From contig NMRA01000384.1 in the NCBI GenBank assembly GCA_002633005.1, positions 15,992 to 79,991 on the forward strand: a DNA stretch of 64,000 nt. Reading direction: 5' to 3'. A program made the position numbers and the translations under genes. The notes under the pieces are model-generated. The model saw nothing but the letters and a program-made list of their open reading frames with translations. It searched no databases and was not told where the DNA came from. Source of the stretch: Phoronis australis. Taxonomy: Eukaryota; Phoronida; Phoronidae. This document shows positions 35,501 through 50,500 of the stretch, in pieces. How positions within the stretch are numbered: position 1 is the first letter of the stretch; each line of letters starts with the position of its first letter.

Positions 35501-38500
35501 TGTGGTTGGATTATGGTTACTTATGGCAATCGCACAAGGTTGGTGAAGATTCTAGTACTTAGCCACGACAGTTGCATGAAGAAAAGTGATCGCCAATGCT
35601 GAAGCTGGCAATAAGATGGTTGATAGAACACATTTGCGAACACCTGACATCAGTGTCTGATCAGATGTCCTTTGTGTTGTCTCATAAAATTTCACTTCTG
35701 AATGCTGCAAAAGATTCCCTCAAATACCATTTGCTACTTACCTGCTCCGCTGCCACAGCATCAGTTGATGTCTTCTGCTTACGCAACTTATCCTTCAGGT
35801 CTTGCACTTCACTCTGTGAATAAAGACGACCAATAGGAGAAGTTGTGCAGTTTTTGAACAATTTGACATTGGTACAATTGACATTGCATCCTAAGCATTG
35901 TTTTAGTGATGTAGCTTCCCTCCAAACTGACAGTACTGAAGAACTAGCCCTACCACTTACCCCACCTTTTATCAGGGATCGGAATCAATTTGAAACCCAG
36001 CTTCGTACCTCGTGTTGTTGTTTCAACTCTTCAATTTCATCCTCCAGCTTCCTTTTCTCACCAGCGTGCTTCTTCTTTCGTTCTTGCAGCGACTGTAAAT
36101 AACCTCAAGGTCATTCCAGAAAATTCACGAAATGCCGCGGCAGCATTTCTCCATTATTAGTACATATACAGAAACTACCACATTCCAAAATTTCAGTGCG
36201 AGTGCGATACAGCAATCTCAACTGTCAGTAAGTGGCAAAACTATCACAATTTCAGTGCTAACCTAATGCGAGTATGCAGCCACAGGTCATTCGGTAACTG
36301 CCAATGAAATGAGGCTGCAGGTTTGTGGGACCCAATCATAAGTACGTGACCCACGTTCTTCGAATAGCCTGATGCCTGCAGGGCCACGTGACCAATGCTT
36401 ATCATTCAACTGCCAATTACTAACATAGCCTGGTGGTAATTTTAAGAAGTCCCGAGTGAGACTTGAGTCAACAGTGGGCATCAAACACTCGCACTCGAAG
36501 CTGCTGGTGAAGGCTTTACTACTGCAAAGTCAGCTACCCCTTGTGTGCTGCATATACAAAGAACAGTCCAATAGGCCATGCAAGAACAGTGAAAACTTTT
36601 ACCCTACATCTGGTTGTAATGGCACCAGTTTTCAAAAACGTACAAATAGAAAATGCACAAGGTTTGCTGGACAGCTGGAATCAAGCAGCAACTCAGTCCC
36701 TGCTTTTCTCTATTAAGTGAGTTTTGTTTCCAAACTTTTCAGCCAGTGATGTTTTGAATCTTTTTGTTTAGCCAATGATAAACACCAAAGGTAGCAAAAA
36801 TAAACGAAAGGAAAGTTTGAGTCTTCCAAAATGTCAACTCGTACTAATTGGACTTAATTATCATTCTTCACAAAGTCATCAATCTTTTCTGGACTTCAGC
36901 TTCAGTGATTCCCCTGAAGAAACTAATTCATTAAACCATGCGTGAGAATTTGTACAGTGAAATTAAAATGACGAGACGAAGGTAAAAAAAATTGACATCG
37001 AACAAGTGGTAAAACAAAACAAAACGGACATTAAGCTTTCAAGGGTCTGATTTATGGAAGAGACTGAACATTTGTGACTTGGTCATAGGCTCCCACTTCA
37101 AAATTTCCGAGAAAAGGTTCAGTCAAAGACAAGTAGTCAGGAACGCATAACTGATGATGTAATTTCTATATATAGAAATTACATCATCAGTTATCATTGA
37201 TTTGCAATTTTTCGAAACCAGTTGTGCGGAGACTTAAGTATCAAAAGACGTCACTTTTCATAAAAGAGGACCCTTATTATGCAGAAATAAAAAGTCCCGG
37301 AAGACTTCTACGAGCAAGGCACCCACATGACCGTGTATATTCCGTCGTTTAATTACATTAGAAAGAAAAGGTCATCCATTTCGGACAGCGATAATTGCCA
37401 GAAATGCCCTTTATTCAATTTTCAAGATTTCCTAACACTGTCATAGCTGCAAAATTTGATTAGAGAACTATTTTGGTTCTATGTAGAAAATGAGAAAATA
37501 AAATCTCAATTGTCAGCCAGATTCTCTCTTAAAACTGTGTTAACTTCATTTATATTATCCTTTCACTTAGTTTTATTCTATCTCTAGTAATGGCGATCAC
37601 TAAAATTGTATTAGTTATGCTCAAAAACATGACATTTCTTACAACACCGCAATCGTTCAGTACAACATATTGTGTTTAATTTCATCTCCTTATCCCGGAG
37701 GCATTATGGCATAGTTGGATAAGTGTCGGCCTTCTTCACTCAAGGTTGGGGCTTCAAGTCCTCTGGGTCACACTGCTAATCGTGTCTGTAGCTCTTCAGC
37801 TCATAATAAACCAAAAATGCAGTGCAATGGGCCCCAACGATCAGCCTGCGCATGTCTGATACAACGTGTGCCAGACCGCCCGCAATTATTTGTTTATTTA
37901 CCTTATCCAGCGTCTCGCTGCTAGACTTCAGTTCTGCCAATTCCTCTTCAAGGGTCGACAGTTGACTCTCCGCCTGTTTTCGTTTCTGTTTCTCCTCCCT
38001 CAGAGAGCTGGTTATCTCCTCAACTTTCTTCTCACTCTCTAAAAGTACAAAACATTCAGGTAAACATTAGAACAGTGAAACCGCAATAATTAGGGATAAC
38101 GAATTCTTTCAGAGAAACGCATTAGTACCTAGAATACCAGAAGGAGGTGTGTTTTACTTCCTTCGCGCTCACGTACAACCAACCCACTATACATAATCAA
38201 AATTCGTTAACTAAGTACTTTAAGGGCTCGACATAAGATGCAGGTAGCATTTACGACCTGAAATTTGGAAACGTGAGCTCAAGTTTTGGCCAGCTCGCAT
38301 TGGTCGACCTGGGAATTCCAACCGAGTCGAGTTTCGTACACTCCAGAACATAATTGACAGCAATAGAGGCAACTTGTGTAAATCCCATACAAACGCTAAT
38401 GAAAACCACTATCAGGGTAGGTGCAAAAGTACTGGCACTCACGATTTTGGTTGTTTTCGGACACGGAATTTGCCATCAGAACAAAAAAGAAACGTCAACG

Positions 38501-41500
38501 GGAAATGCTCCTATCGCAGTTTTCAGCATTTTAAACCTGGCTGTCTTGTACTTTTTTCATTCTCGAATGTTGGCAATCATGACTTTTGTGTTCTGGAAAT
38601 CGTGAGAGTGACCCGAATTCTACAAGTTCAACCTGGGAAAAAAGCCTGGACATAAATAATAACCTGATGATTTTCATAGCGTCTGGGGGTTGGTTGGGAT
38701 TGGTTTGAAGATCACATTCATGTTGACATACTATGTTTCAGGCGGAAAAATCCAACAATATATTAAATACTTCTCCATGATAAATACACACCAAGTTGGG
38801 TATTACAGGTGTCAAAAGTAAAGACCGCGCTTACTGAAATAATTTTTTATCGAAAACATTTAATTTGTTACCTGCAACAATGGCATTGAATACTGTCATA
38901 TAAACAGAAGCAACACATTTTCAAGAAAAACACCAACAAACAACATCAGGCATTATGGTAGTATGAATTCAACTACGCTAACACTTGTACGATCAGCAGA
39001 AATTTAGGTCCAGACAGCTCCAAAAATTAAAAATGTTCTATCACAGCCAGTGTGTAAACTTGCTTTTGTGCAGACTCACACATTGGAGTAAGCTGGAACA
39101 ACAAATAGCAATTAAAACACTTGACTCCAAACTTTGGTGTGATTGTCTGGAATGGCCACCAGCTTACACTTGTGATACTTCTCGCTGTCTGTGCGCTAGA
39201 GACATGGGACACGTGTCAGTAAACTTACAAGAGTGGGAGACTGATGTGTTTGACTCTGTACAATATTACTCCCTGACTAACAAAAATTATAGAGACTGTC
39301 TCAAATTGGGGATTTTTTTCTTCTTTTACTTTTTTGGGTTTTTTTTCATTTTTTCTGTTTTTCTTTTTCATAGTTTATTATATTCGACAATACACTTATA
39401 AGAGTTCATATTTACCCTGCCTCTATCAACAGGCATGTGTTGTCTTAATCCAGGGTTAGGAACTGGGTTGGAACTGGCATGTATATACAATTATTTCCAC
39501 TAAATATTAAGCAATTGGACATAATGTGCAATTTGTAATCAGCACACAATCATTGCCATTAGATATTAAATGTTTGAGAACAAAAACAACAGGCTGTCTG
39601 AAAGCATTCATGGTGAATGATAGGGGTAACCTGTGTAGTTTAATGCAACTGCATGTCAAGAAAAGACTGATAGAGATAATGAAAGAAGAGTATGCAGGTA
39701 ACAACAGATCACAACTATTGTAGGTTTCCCACGGCAACAAGGAACTCCTGTCCATAAAAACTTCTCCAACACAACTCCAACACAAATCTACTTGCAGGTG
39801 GCGTAACTGAATCATGAACTAATGAATTTGCAATTAATTATGTCCAACTGATCGCCATTATTTGCTGTCACATTTCTGTTACCATATTCCTTTACTTGCG
39901 ACTATTAACAGTTAGTAATGAAAGACACATTATGACAAATGTCTTATTCAGTATCGCATGATACATGTCACTACCTCTAGTGATTACTCCAGCGGAAATG
40001 GAGTTACTTTTTCCACTGAAGCGGAGTTACTAGGCAACTTCGCATTTTAATCCGCCTATTTTGAGAGGAGTTGCGATGACTAATTAAGTCCGGGAAATAG
40101 CCTTTCCCCATAGAACAGAACTCCGCTCAACAGGCAACATGAGATGTGGTATCAGAATGGCATGATACAGATTAACAAAAATTAATTAAATTTTGTATAG
40201 CACATCCTCTTCAATAGCTTTCCCATTACATCCAGGTTCACATTCACTCCATTGCACACGTTCACTGCTAAGACCGAGCTCAGAGGAGTAGGAGACACCT
40301 TTGAGCAATACTCGATTGTCAGCGAGTAAAATCAGGATTGGAACCCGGGTCTCCCAAATGGGAGTATGGATTTCAAACCACTGAGCCACACTGTCCCCTT
40401 GTAAAATCAAGATGCGATAAGAACATTTGGTACAATTAAGTAATACAAATGTCTCAGAGTCAATAATCAATAAATACATGAAAATCTTCGAAAAATAGAA
40501 ATTTTTAAATTGAATGTTGAGTGATGGTGAACTTATTGTTAGTAACTTCAGTGACCGAATCCTGGTTCAGATTTAACTCTTACCTCTGCGGAATATCGCA
40601 ACGACGCCAGCCACCAGGGGCACTAACAGCCAAACGAGTTCATAATCCACCATTTTCAACACCTGCCTCCGTAATATCCTTAAGTCAAATTTCTGGCAGC
40701 CTATCGTTTAAAAAATTCACCCTACACAGGTATCAGATAAGCATCAGACCCAGAAGAGCTATTTCAATACTAAGCAAAGTTTCCAAAGGTTATCGCAGGT
40801 TTTTGTGTATATTGTCAGCAGAATAAACACTGTTGACGTAGACAGCACATCTGGCTTCAGCAGTTTTACAAGTCTGTGCAGATAAATGGGCGTGGTTTTA
40901 ATCCCGAGGTGATTTACAATTTCACCACCAACAAAACAAATTACTTATTCATTACCTAGCGAAAAGTAAACAACATTTTTCAAGCCTCGACAAAACAATT
41001 TTTAATGCGTAATGATTTCGATAATTTTCAACTCTCAACAATATCCACCAACCACGCAAGCATAAATGAGATGAAAGGATCTCCCAAAAGTTTTCGTGTC
41101 ATTACTTAACAAAAAGCAAACTGTTGCATTCCGGGTCTTCTATAATCTGCGACACACAATCCAACAAAAGGGAGGAGGCAATATTCTATCAGCTCAGAAT
41201 CAGATGTGGTCCACAATAAACAACATCCTCTTGACAAACAACTCCTAAACAACAAATACGCCACAAAAATCCAGTATCTGCACAAATATCAATTCAATCC
41301 TCCCTTTTCCACCATTTCATAATAAACAGCGCAGAACCAGACAGTCAAATAATCTCCATCTCAACATCAATCAATTAAACCGGTGTCATCAAATACTTTA
41401 CAGTCCATAGGAAATAGCCAGGGACAACTACCTATGGGATAACAATGCAGCAACTGTTGTAGATTGAGCCCCAGTGACCTCACACTGACACTCTATATGA

Positions 41501-44500
41501 CAAGAGGTTGCTGTGACCTGAATGTCGTTTTCATGTCAGGAAGGAGAAAACAAACCGTGACCTGTATATTGAGTAGTGAGGTGGGCAATACTTAGTCTAA
41601 CTGAAGGCTGGGTCTGACAGGTGTACATGCCAGAATGAAATTTATCTAAGCACTACATAATTTTATAAAATAAAAATATATTTTCAACTAGCACGTTCTT
41701 TAGGGTGTGACCAAAGCTTTTAATACATCTAAGAAATTGTTACAATAGAAACTAAATGATCATTAAAGTGCCCATTGCACGAATGCTAATCATTTATATT
41801 TGAACATTAAGAAATCAGCTCAAAATACAGTGCTATTTCACTAATTTTTGACAAAAACAATTCTCTAAATTGAACATTTTTATTTTTCAAGAACTTCTAA
41901 CATTGCATTGAATACAGTTCTTCAAAAGATTTAAATTGTTTTTATTGCTTATTATGCTACAGAACTTGAAAACGATAAAGCATGCAACAAATGAATAGAC
42001 ATGAATTCATACTACCCGTCTTTTATGATAAATTATGACCCACTAAAATTGCCTTGTGTACACACCAAAAATAAACGGACAAAATGACATGGAATTTCAC
42101 GCAACCTGAATTTATGTCTAAAGAAGATGGTCATTATACTCTGGTTATTTTCATGCAATGTCAACAAAACAGACGGATTAAAGCAAATACTATCATTATA
42201 ACTTTGACTCAACTTGTTCCTTACCCAGACGAGAAGCGAAATCTTTCTGGATTTTGCAAAAAACTGAAAGTTCATTATTTCTTGAGACCCCACTTGGCCC
42301 ATAAAATGACGAGCTCGCACAAGCCATTTTGCAGAACCTCGGTCTCAAGCAATAATGGACTGTCAGTTCTTTCCAAGAACTGAAATTTCCTTCAATTTGA
42401 CCGAGGAATAACTTTAGGCCAATTTCATAAAAGATGGTGGCCTAAATCAAAAACTGGTTTAGTGATGCAGACAAGCTTATAATCACTATAAACAACACAT
42501 AATAATTAGAATTAGAAGATATGCAGCACATAAGCGCATATTTAGAAATAGACCCAAATGGATTACTATTCAGAAGACAAACACTATTATAGTTCAATAA
42601 TTAAAGCTGCGTTCAAACCCTCCCTCCATTGGCAGGCTATGTGCTAATGAGCATGACACAAGATGTCTCTTACAGCATTCAGAGGAACCAGTGACATCAT
42701 CATAAAAAGTGTAATACGGGGGGAAATGTAGAATGATTGTATTAAGAGTTTCTTCGATAAACAGCCATGGGAACTGATGTGGCTATCCAATGAAAATGAA
42801 TGAAACAACTAAATGAAATTAACTTACCAATCAATGACGATTTTGCAGTTGCCAGTTCGTCTTTTGTCGTTCTACTGTCACCGACCAAGTTATGTAATTT
42901 CTGCTGAAGATCGCCATCGCGTTTCTTCAATTCTGCAATCTCCAGTTGTAACGTACTCAGCTGAGAGGTGGCAGCACTGTACTCCGTAGCCATCTGTATC
43001 TGGTAAGTCCGAAAAAAAATAAATAAATAAAATAAAATAAATCACTTACATTAATTTAATAAAAAAGAATTTTCTATAACAAACATTAAATAAATTTGAA
43101 TGGAAATAAGTAAAACAAGATAGCAGTAGTTTTCTAAGATTATCAAACTAAATGTGGAGCAAGCACATAGGAGGTATTTTTTATTCCAAACCACTACTTA
43201 ATGTTGCTTGGAGATACAGTTTCTTAGCCCCCAAATGCAAGAGCATTCTAACTGAAAATGCAGTTCAACACAGCCAATGGCAATACAGATAGAAATAATT
43301 ATATGTTCACACAGTGCAAGGAAAATTTCACAGGGTTAGATTAATAAATTTCAGAAACAGTTCAATCCACTGTAAACATTTTTCCGAAAACATTTTTCTG
43401 TAGACATTTTTCATGGCCATTTTTCCATAGTCATTTTTCGTAGACATTTTTCCATAGACATTTTTCCGTAGACATGTTTCCGTAAACATTAGGTTAGACA
43501 AAGGGTTATATTTAAAAAATTTCGACGGTAACAGTTTAATCCACTGCAAACATTTTTCCAAAGATATTTTTCTGTAAGAAAAAGATAGAATTCTTCAAAC
43601 GGTTTCAAAAATAGTCCTAAAATTATCATTTTCATCATTCAAAGGCTTCCTAAATTGCTACAAAATTTTAAAATTTCACCAAATGTTATTTGGAACCATA
43701 CAAGCTACCCTAAATAATCTTTTTGCTATTAACGATTGTCGAGATATTTGACTAAACGTGAAACTCTTTTTTAAACACAATATCATAAACTCAAGTGCGA
43801 TTACCATGACTAATGTTCAATATGAAACGAGCAGATCAAATAGTTCTTACCTTCTCCTGTTCTAGTATGAGAACTCTTGCCTGTGACTGTGCTGCCGTGG
43901 ACTTGAATGTATCATTGCGCTGTTCAAGCATGGTATTACTTTGTTCAACGAACCTGAAACAGAGACAAGTACCAATTACGAAACAGTCTGATGTACCAGC
44001 CATGTAAGAAAAGAGGGTGAAAAGGCAGTGAGTTAGTTACATATTCCTCCACCTAGTACTGTTTATAAAGGGGAAACCACTCGGAACATTCTGGTTTTAT
44101 TTGAGGGACATGATCCGCTTTATGGTCGAAAACATTTTTGGGATCTTTGTTGGATAGGATAAACATCTTGAAGTTCAAAGCTTTGACCTGAGCTATAAAA
44201 CAGTAAAATCTGATGCGTTTTTGAGATTTTATTACAATCACCATTTCTTACATTTTTCCGCCAGACATTTGCTGTCAGAAATAACCTTCCGTTTACCAAG
44301 TGGGGTTTGACTCAGTCACCGCTGACATTGTGGGTCCACTTTGGCATTGTGGGTCCACTTTGGCATTGTGGGTCCACTTTGGCATTGTGGGTCCACTTTG
44401 CATTGTGGGTCCACTTTGACATTGTGGGTCCACTTTGCATTGTGGGTCCACTTTGGCATTGTGGGTCACAGAAGAGAATCAACATTACGTCTGGCCAACC

Positions 44501-47500
44501 CTTTTCATTGCAAATAGTGCCAACAACTGACCACTCATGCTCCATAAAACAACATTTTTGTTTTAGTTTAGGAAAACACCTACTGTTGGTTTCTTTGCAA
44601 CAGCTCGGCAATCTTCTCATTCTGTGACTCAATGCGAGTGCTCTTCTCGAACACGTCACGCTTCACGCGCTCGTTCTCCTGAATGATACGCTGTATATTC
44701 TGCAGCAGAACTCCGGTCTCCAGGGTAGGGGTGTTGGTCTGCAGAGCCATACTGCTGGTGCCAGCACCGTGCAACTGAAGGTGGTCAAGCTGCAAGTCAA
44801 GGCAAGGTCATCAACGCAGCAATGAAAAGCAACACTGAGCTGAAGATACACAATGAAGTTAACATGCAAGCATTAAAGCTCGTGCATCTGTTTGAAAAAA
44901 CGTTTTCTAAAATGTGGTTTTAGCTCAGACGTCTCAAACGTGCCAATATTTCAACTATATGAACAAGATGTGCTGGTGCACGCCTTAACTGGAATGTTTT
45001 AAATTTATTTGTTTCTTACATATTCTTATTAGTTTAAATTCAAGATAGTTTCCTAAAGATGAGATGTAACTAAGCTTTGTAGAAAATTAAGTGTTAATTG
45101 TAAATGTCAATTTTGCCAGAAAGTGGGGACTTCTGCAATCCACAGAGCACAAAAAGTGAAACAGTGATAGCTCACAAACATGCAATGCAATCGAAAGCAT
45201 TACATAGATCAACAAATTATACAAATCTCTCACCTTTTCCTGTACTTTGTCTATTTTATCCGACACTTTGCCAAGAGACAGTCTCAACTCTGTGTTCTGC
45301 TGTCTGGACTCAGACAGTAATACTGTTGTAAGGGTGTCCGACGACTGACTCATAGGCGGGGCGACAGGCTGACCTGGGAAGTACAGATTAAGGCAAGCAA
45401 TTACTACCTTGGTCTAGCCTCATGACATATGTTTACGGCTAAAAATGAAGCATAGCATTTACCATAATTTCGACCATGAAGGATGACGCAGTGAAATTGT
45501 GTTTTTGATGGCCATAAAGAGAATAAAAAAGAACCACGAAAATTTTGTTTAATTATTCTGAATAACACTGTTGGTTTAAACAAAATATGAAAAGTATCAA
45601 GTAAGTTTAGCCAAATGCGACTAAAAACGAACCGTGCAATCACAGCATTGACCAGTGGAAGGAATGTACTTGGACATAAAACTGCAGTTTGTTGCTTATT
45701 TTGCAGAATGCTCTAGCCAAATTGTAGTTTTTTATTTCTTATATTTTTTAAAGATGTACTGAACAGTTACAAATAAAAAAATTGTCACAAGACATTCTTT
45801 TATCACATCGGTACAGCAAAAACATGATCACAACAAAGTAAGAAATTCTCAGAAATTATTTTTCATCAAAATTTTGACAAAATACCACTTATCTGCCATA
45901 CTGCATGTTCAATACATGAATAAGTGCCACGTATTCTTATACAAATTAGCGACTTTACTTTTCCCAAAGTAACCATGGTTACCTGGAAACTGTTGTTGCT
46001 GTGGAAACATGCCGCCATATTGAGGAGGCTGCTGCTGCTGTACTTGTTGCTGTTGGTAACCGTACATGGGGTTGACCTGCTGGAATGGCTGCTGGAATGG
46101 CTGCTGGAAGACAGGAAGTGATCAGTGAAATTACCAGGGAGGAGGAACGGTTCAGTTGACAGACTTTCAAATAGATCTGACATCTAATCCAGCAGCAGAA
46201 TTTTGTGAGCAGTGTAACTTACGGAAGATCGAATCCAGTACGTGTACTCCAGAAAAACAGGACAGCCCTAACTTTGGTCCTCTGTGTACACTGCATGTGT
46301 AAGGGTGAAAAAGTATCAAGGGGCAACTTTTGAATTGGTTCATTTATTGCTCTGCCCCAGCCAAGGGAAGGTCGGGTTCCTCACAGATATTTACAAACTG
46401 TCCAAATATTTTGCCGTGTTTACCCACAATGGTGTAACATCCATCATGTAGTTCTCTAGTCATGTTTCACACCATATTAGTTGCTCAAGCACTTTGTTGG
46501 TGCCTTTTTTCAAATTTTTATCCACTGCATTTATTTAACTATATTCAACCTGCCAATGCCATGGAAGTTTTATTGCTGTGCTGTGGATTGCAATGACAGC
46601 AAGTTGGATAAACGTGTTTTAACAAGTAAGTATCTGACGCGACATTTCCAGACGTGATTCCTCGAATCAACCTGACAACAATGTAACAGTGTATTTCTCT
46701 ACCTCCAGGACTGTCCATTAGACTAAAATAGAAACCACCCCAACTTACTTGAAACTGTTGCATTGGCTGGTAGACCGCTACTTGGGAAGCTGGTGGAGGC
46801 ATGCCTGCAATAGAACAGAGATAATACGAACAATTAGTAATATACAATAATAACACAGTAGGATATGACATATACAAGCATGCACGCATGAACTCATGGA
46901 TGCAGCCACCCCCACACACACGTGTGTATAAAAGCCGGAGATCCTCGAAGGCGAAATTCACTTCATTGAAGACCAATGCAGTGTAAAATACAATTATAAA
47001 AGTAAGCAAACTCTGAAAATGTAAGGCGGCAAATCCAACAGTAAGCAAACTTTCGGGAAGAACAAATAAAAGGCTTGATACTCTTTACTTAACGTGCGAG
47101 AATAAACAATCCAGTCCATGCCTGGTTTGTAATGAACACTTAACATAACTTACAACCGTCCAACTGTACTGTGTATATGTTGCTATGGTTACAGTTGAAT
47201 TTAAAATTAGATGGCACATTTAGAAATTAAAGTGCCAGGATTTTTTTTTTTATGTATTTATTAGAATTAGAAATTAAAGTGCCAGGAAATTTGTAGTAAT
47301 GCACTACGACCGCATTAACCTCTTATACACCACCTATTGGTCACATCCTGCGATCTGATGATTTTAAGTATACATTGTAGGACTTCTGTCCTTACCGAGA
47401 CTAGAACCCAGGACTTTCTAAGCTCTGTACAAAATGAGATGCTCTTATTCACAGTGTAGTCGACTCCAGCAGACAATCAAGTAGGTCCAGTCAGACGTAC

Positions 47501-50500
47501 AATAATAATCAAAAAAGGCTGACAGAATCTTTTTGTTCAAAAACGGTATTTCAAGGAAATTAATGCAGCTAATTTAGAGTCGTTTTTTGCTAACTTTCTA
47601 GCTTTTGCAATGACTTCAACAATTCTAGAAATTACATAATTGTAGTTCAGAACAATTCATACAGTCACACTGATGTATCATAATCACACTTTGAATGTCA
47701 CTCTCTTACTTTGCATTGGCATCTGTGGTTGCTGCTGCTGCTGTTGCATCATGGGATACGCCGCCTGCTGTACATTCATAGGCTGTGTGGCTACCGGCTG
47801 TTCCACATGGGGCTTGTGAGCGATCTTTGGCTTACCGGGGTTACCAGCAGGGGGCACACTGTGCATGACTGGCTCCGGATCCACAGGCTCTGGCGACTGC
47901 TGCAGATAAAAAGCAGACTCACAATTTTTAATGTGCAGTTGATATTACCCATGCAGCATTACTCGTGTTTTTCTACACTTCAACAGCAAGATGAAGTGAA
48001 ATTTTTATGTTAAAATTAAAACAGTAAACAACAGTTTAACAAACAGCTCGTTCAGTCAATCCTACTTTGATATCTTATTTAAATTTACTGATTATCCACC
48101 CATCCTATATACAGTAAACAGTAACTACAATCTATTTCAATTGCAAATACCTAGCAATACTCTACCCATTATAGGTGCAAAGTCACCATAAATTTTTTCA
48201 CTCACTATGTAAAAAGAATCACAACAAGGAATTTCTTTCACGAGGTTATGAACTGCCTTCCATCACAGAATACAACTATAGATTTAGATCACTTGCTGTA
48301 TCGAAACTGGTTTCAAACTGTAACTTATTCAAATTGGAGGTGATTTCAAGGCTTCGAAATAATTGAAAATTCATTATTGCTTGAGACCAGGATGTATAAG
48401 TTGGCGTTTAGCTTAACGCGACGAGTATGGTCTCACGGAATAACGACCTGTCAGTTCTTTGCAAACCTAAACAACGCTTCTCGTCTAATTGATAAACAAT
48501 TTGAGAATAATTTTATAGCCGCAGTAAACAGTAAAAATCAAGAATTTTTTGTTGGACGGAACACGGGTTTACATCTGCTTGAAAATGTACAACTACTGCA
48601 CCCATCTCGTATATACAATCATTGTATGCCAATCTCGTATAAACACTCTATAAAACTCTACCTGTACATGTTCCTCATCCTCTGAACTATCAGGATGGGC
48701 GGGCACACTTCCACTGAACGGTAACATGGGTTTACCCATCTTGGCCATCCGTGAAATCAGCTTGGCCTTACCACTAGTTGGGGACTGCAAGTACGTCATG
48801 CGGGATATAGAAACGACAGGGCAAAATTTTGGTAACGGCAAATTTTTTTCAATTTGAGACAAAAATAATTGGTAATATTGCCATACTTCTATTATTCAGA
48901 GGCTTACCACATTGCTGCACACACCATACAAACCAGTTTAAAACCGCAGAAGAGTTATTTTTGTTGCGAAATTTGACAAAATGAAATAATTACACCTGTC
49001 GTGCATATTTTGTCCCAAACTGAAGAATTTTCATCATAATAAACTAAGCAATGTCCCGTAAAGCCGAGACACTAACCAGCCATTTGGGGAAAGAAATCAT
49101 CACATGAGGAACAGAAGTTGTGAAATCTATCCTATAATTTATGAATTCTATCCCATAATTCATGAATTCTATCACATAATTCATGAATTCTATCCCACAA
49201 TTCAACATTCCAACCTCACCAACCAATCACTTCAATGTCCGCCATTTTGTTAGGTTATCTTAGAATGGTTTCAAACAGACAGGTGAAACACTCACCTTCT
49301 GGAAACATGCCCAACTGTTGTTTTATGACATGAACACCGCACAAAACAATCTAATAGTAAACTATTTTTTTCTCAATATATTCTTTAATTTTGTTGAGAA
49401 TTTTGACAAAAACATTTCACTATAGTCAGCCACATTGTGCTAAATAGGTCAAAAATATTTTCTGTGCCATAGAATAAATACATTTGAACATTAATTACAT
49501 GCTCCTAATACTCTTAGGTATATTTTGTAAGATACATAATAATAAAGAGTAATATATAATAATAATATAAGGTAGATAATTAGGCCAATCAAATACTGCG
49601 GCAATATGCAAATTATAACCAGGCAGAAGAGAGTAAGAGGGAATTTCACAGATAAATAAAAATCAAGTTTAAAAAAACAAGAAAACAGTGCACATGATGC
49701 AAATATAGACTACCCAAATTTTCTTAATATTTAAACTCATTAAACATCATTAACTACAAAAAACAAAGTGTACAAACACATTCCCTGCAAACCTGAGACA
49801 ACTGTTCATTGATTGACTTTGACCTGGCCTTCACCCCGTCATCATCAGGGGTCAGTTTCCCCGTGCTGTCTGTTGACGCCTGCGTCGCTACAACGGGCAC
49901 CTTTACAGGTGTGGACTCATTTGCACTACCTGCCGGTGAAGACGACTGTGCTGAGGGGTTGTCCTTCTCTTTAGCAAGCTTCACCTTCAAGGGTAAGGCA
50001 GAAAATGATAACTGAGAGCCACTGAATACTATTCACCATGTTTCAAAAGGTATTATAGATTACATTCAATTGTTACCATGGTTTACTTATTAATTAAAGT
50101 GTGCACCAGTCCAACTTTAAACCAAGGGTCACACTTCTTCAAATACCTTTCAGTTTTTAGTTTTCAACCCAAGAATATCAATATTTCAAAATCATCGATG
50201 GATTTTTTACTCATTTTTCTAATTTGCTTAACTTCCACAAAAATTTTGCTCCAGAAGAGATTTCATTGCTTTTCTCTGCAAGATGGAGTATTTAATAATA
50301 TCATGGCAAAACTTTCATAATATATTCGGACATGAAATAAGTGCAGTAGATGTTTTGCCTGCAGCAGTCAATACACATCTACACTGAACAACATGATGTC
50401 ACAATCTCACAAAAGTACCCAGTTCATTTCCCATTCATTCATTAAACACAAGCTGAATGTGATCAAATATTCACGGTACCCACCCTCACAACTTGTACAT

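Noticed and set aside
40310-40400. tRNA gene on the minus strand (also 63000-63085, 59190-59262, 15727-15790)
   Set aside because: A- and B-box-like motifs are present but the arms do not form a cloverleaf, and two of the sites carry SINE bodies.
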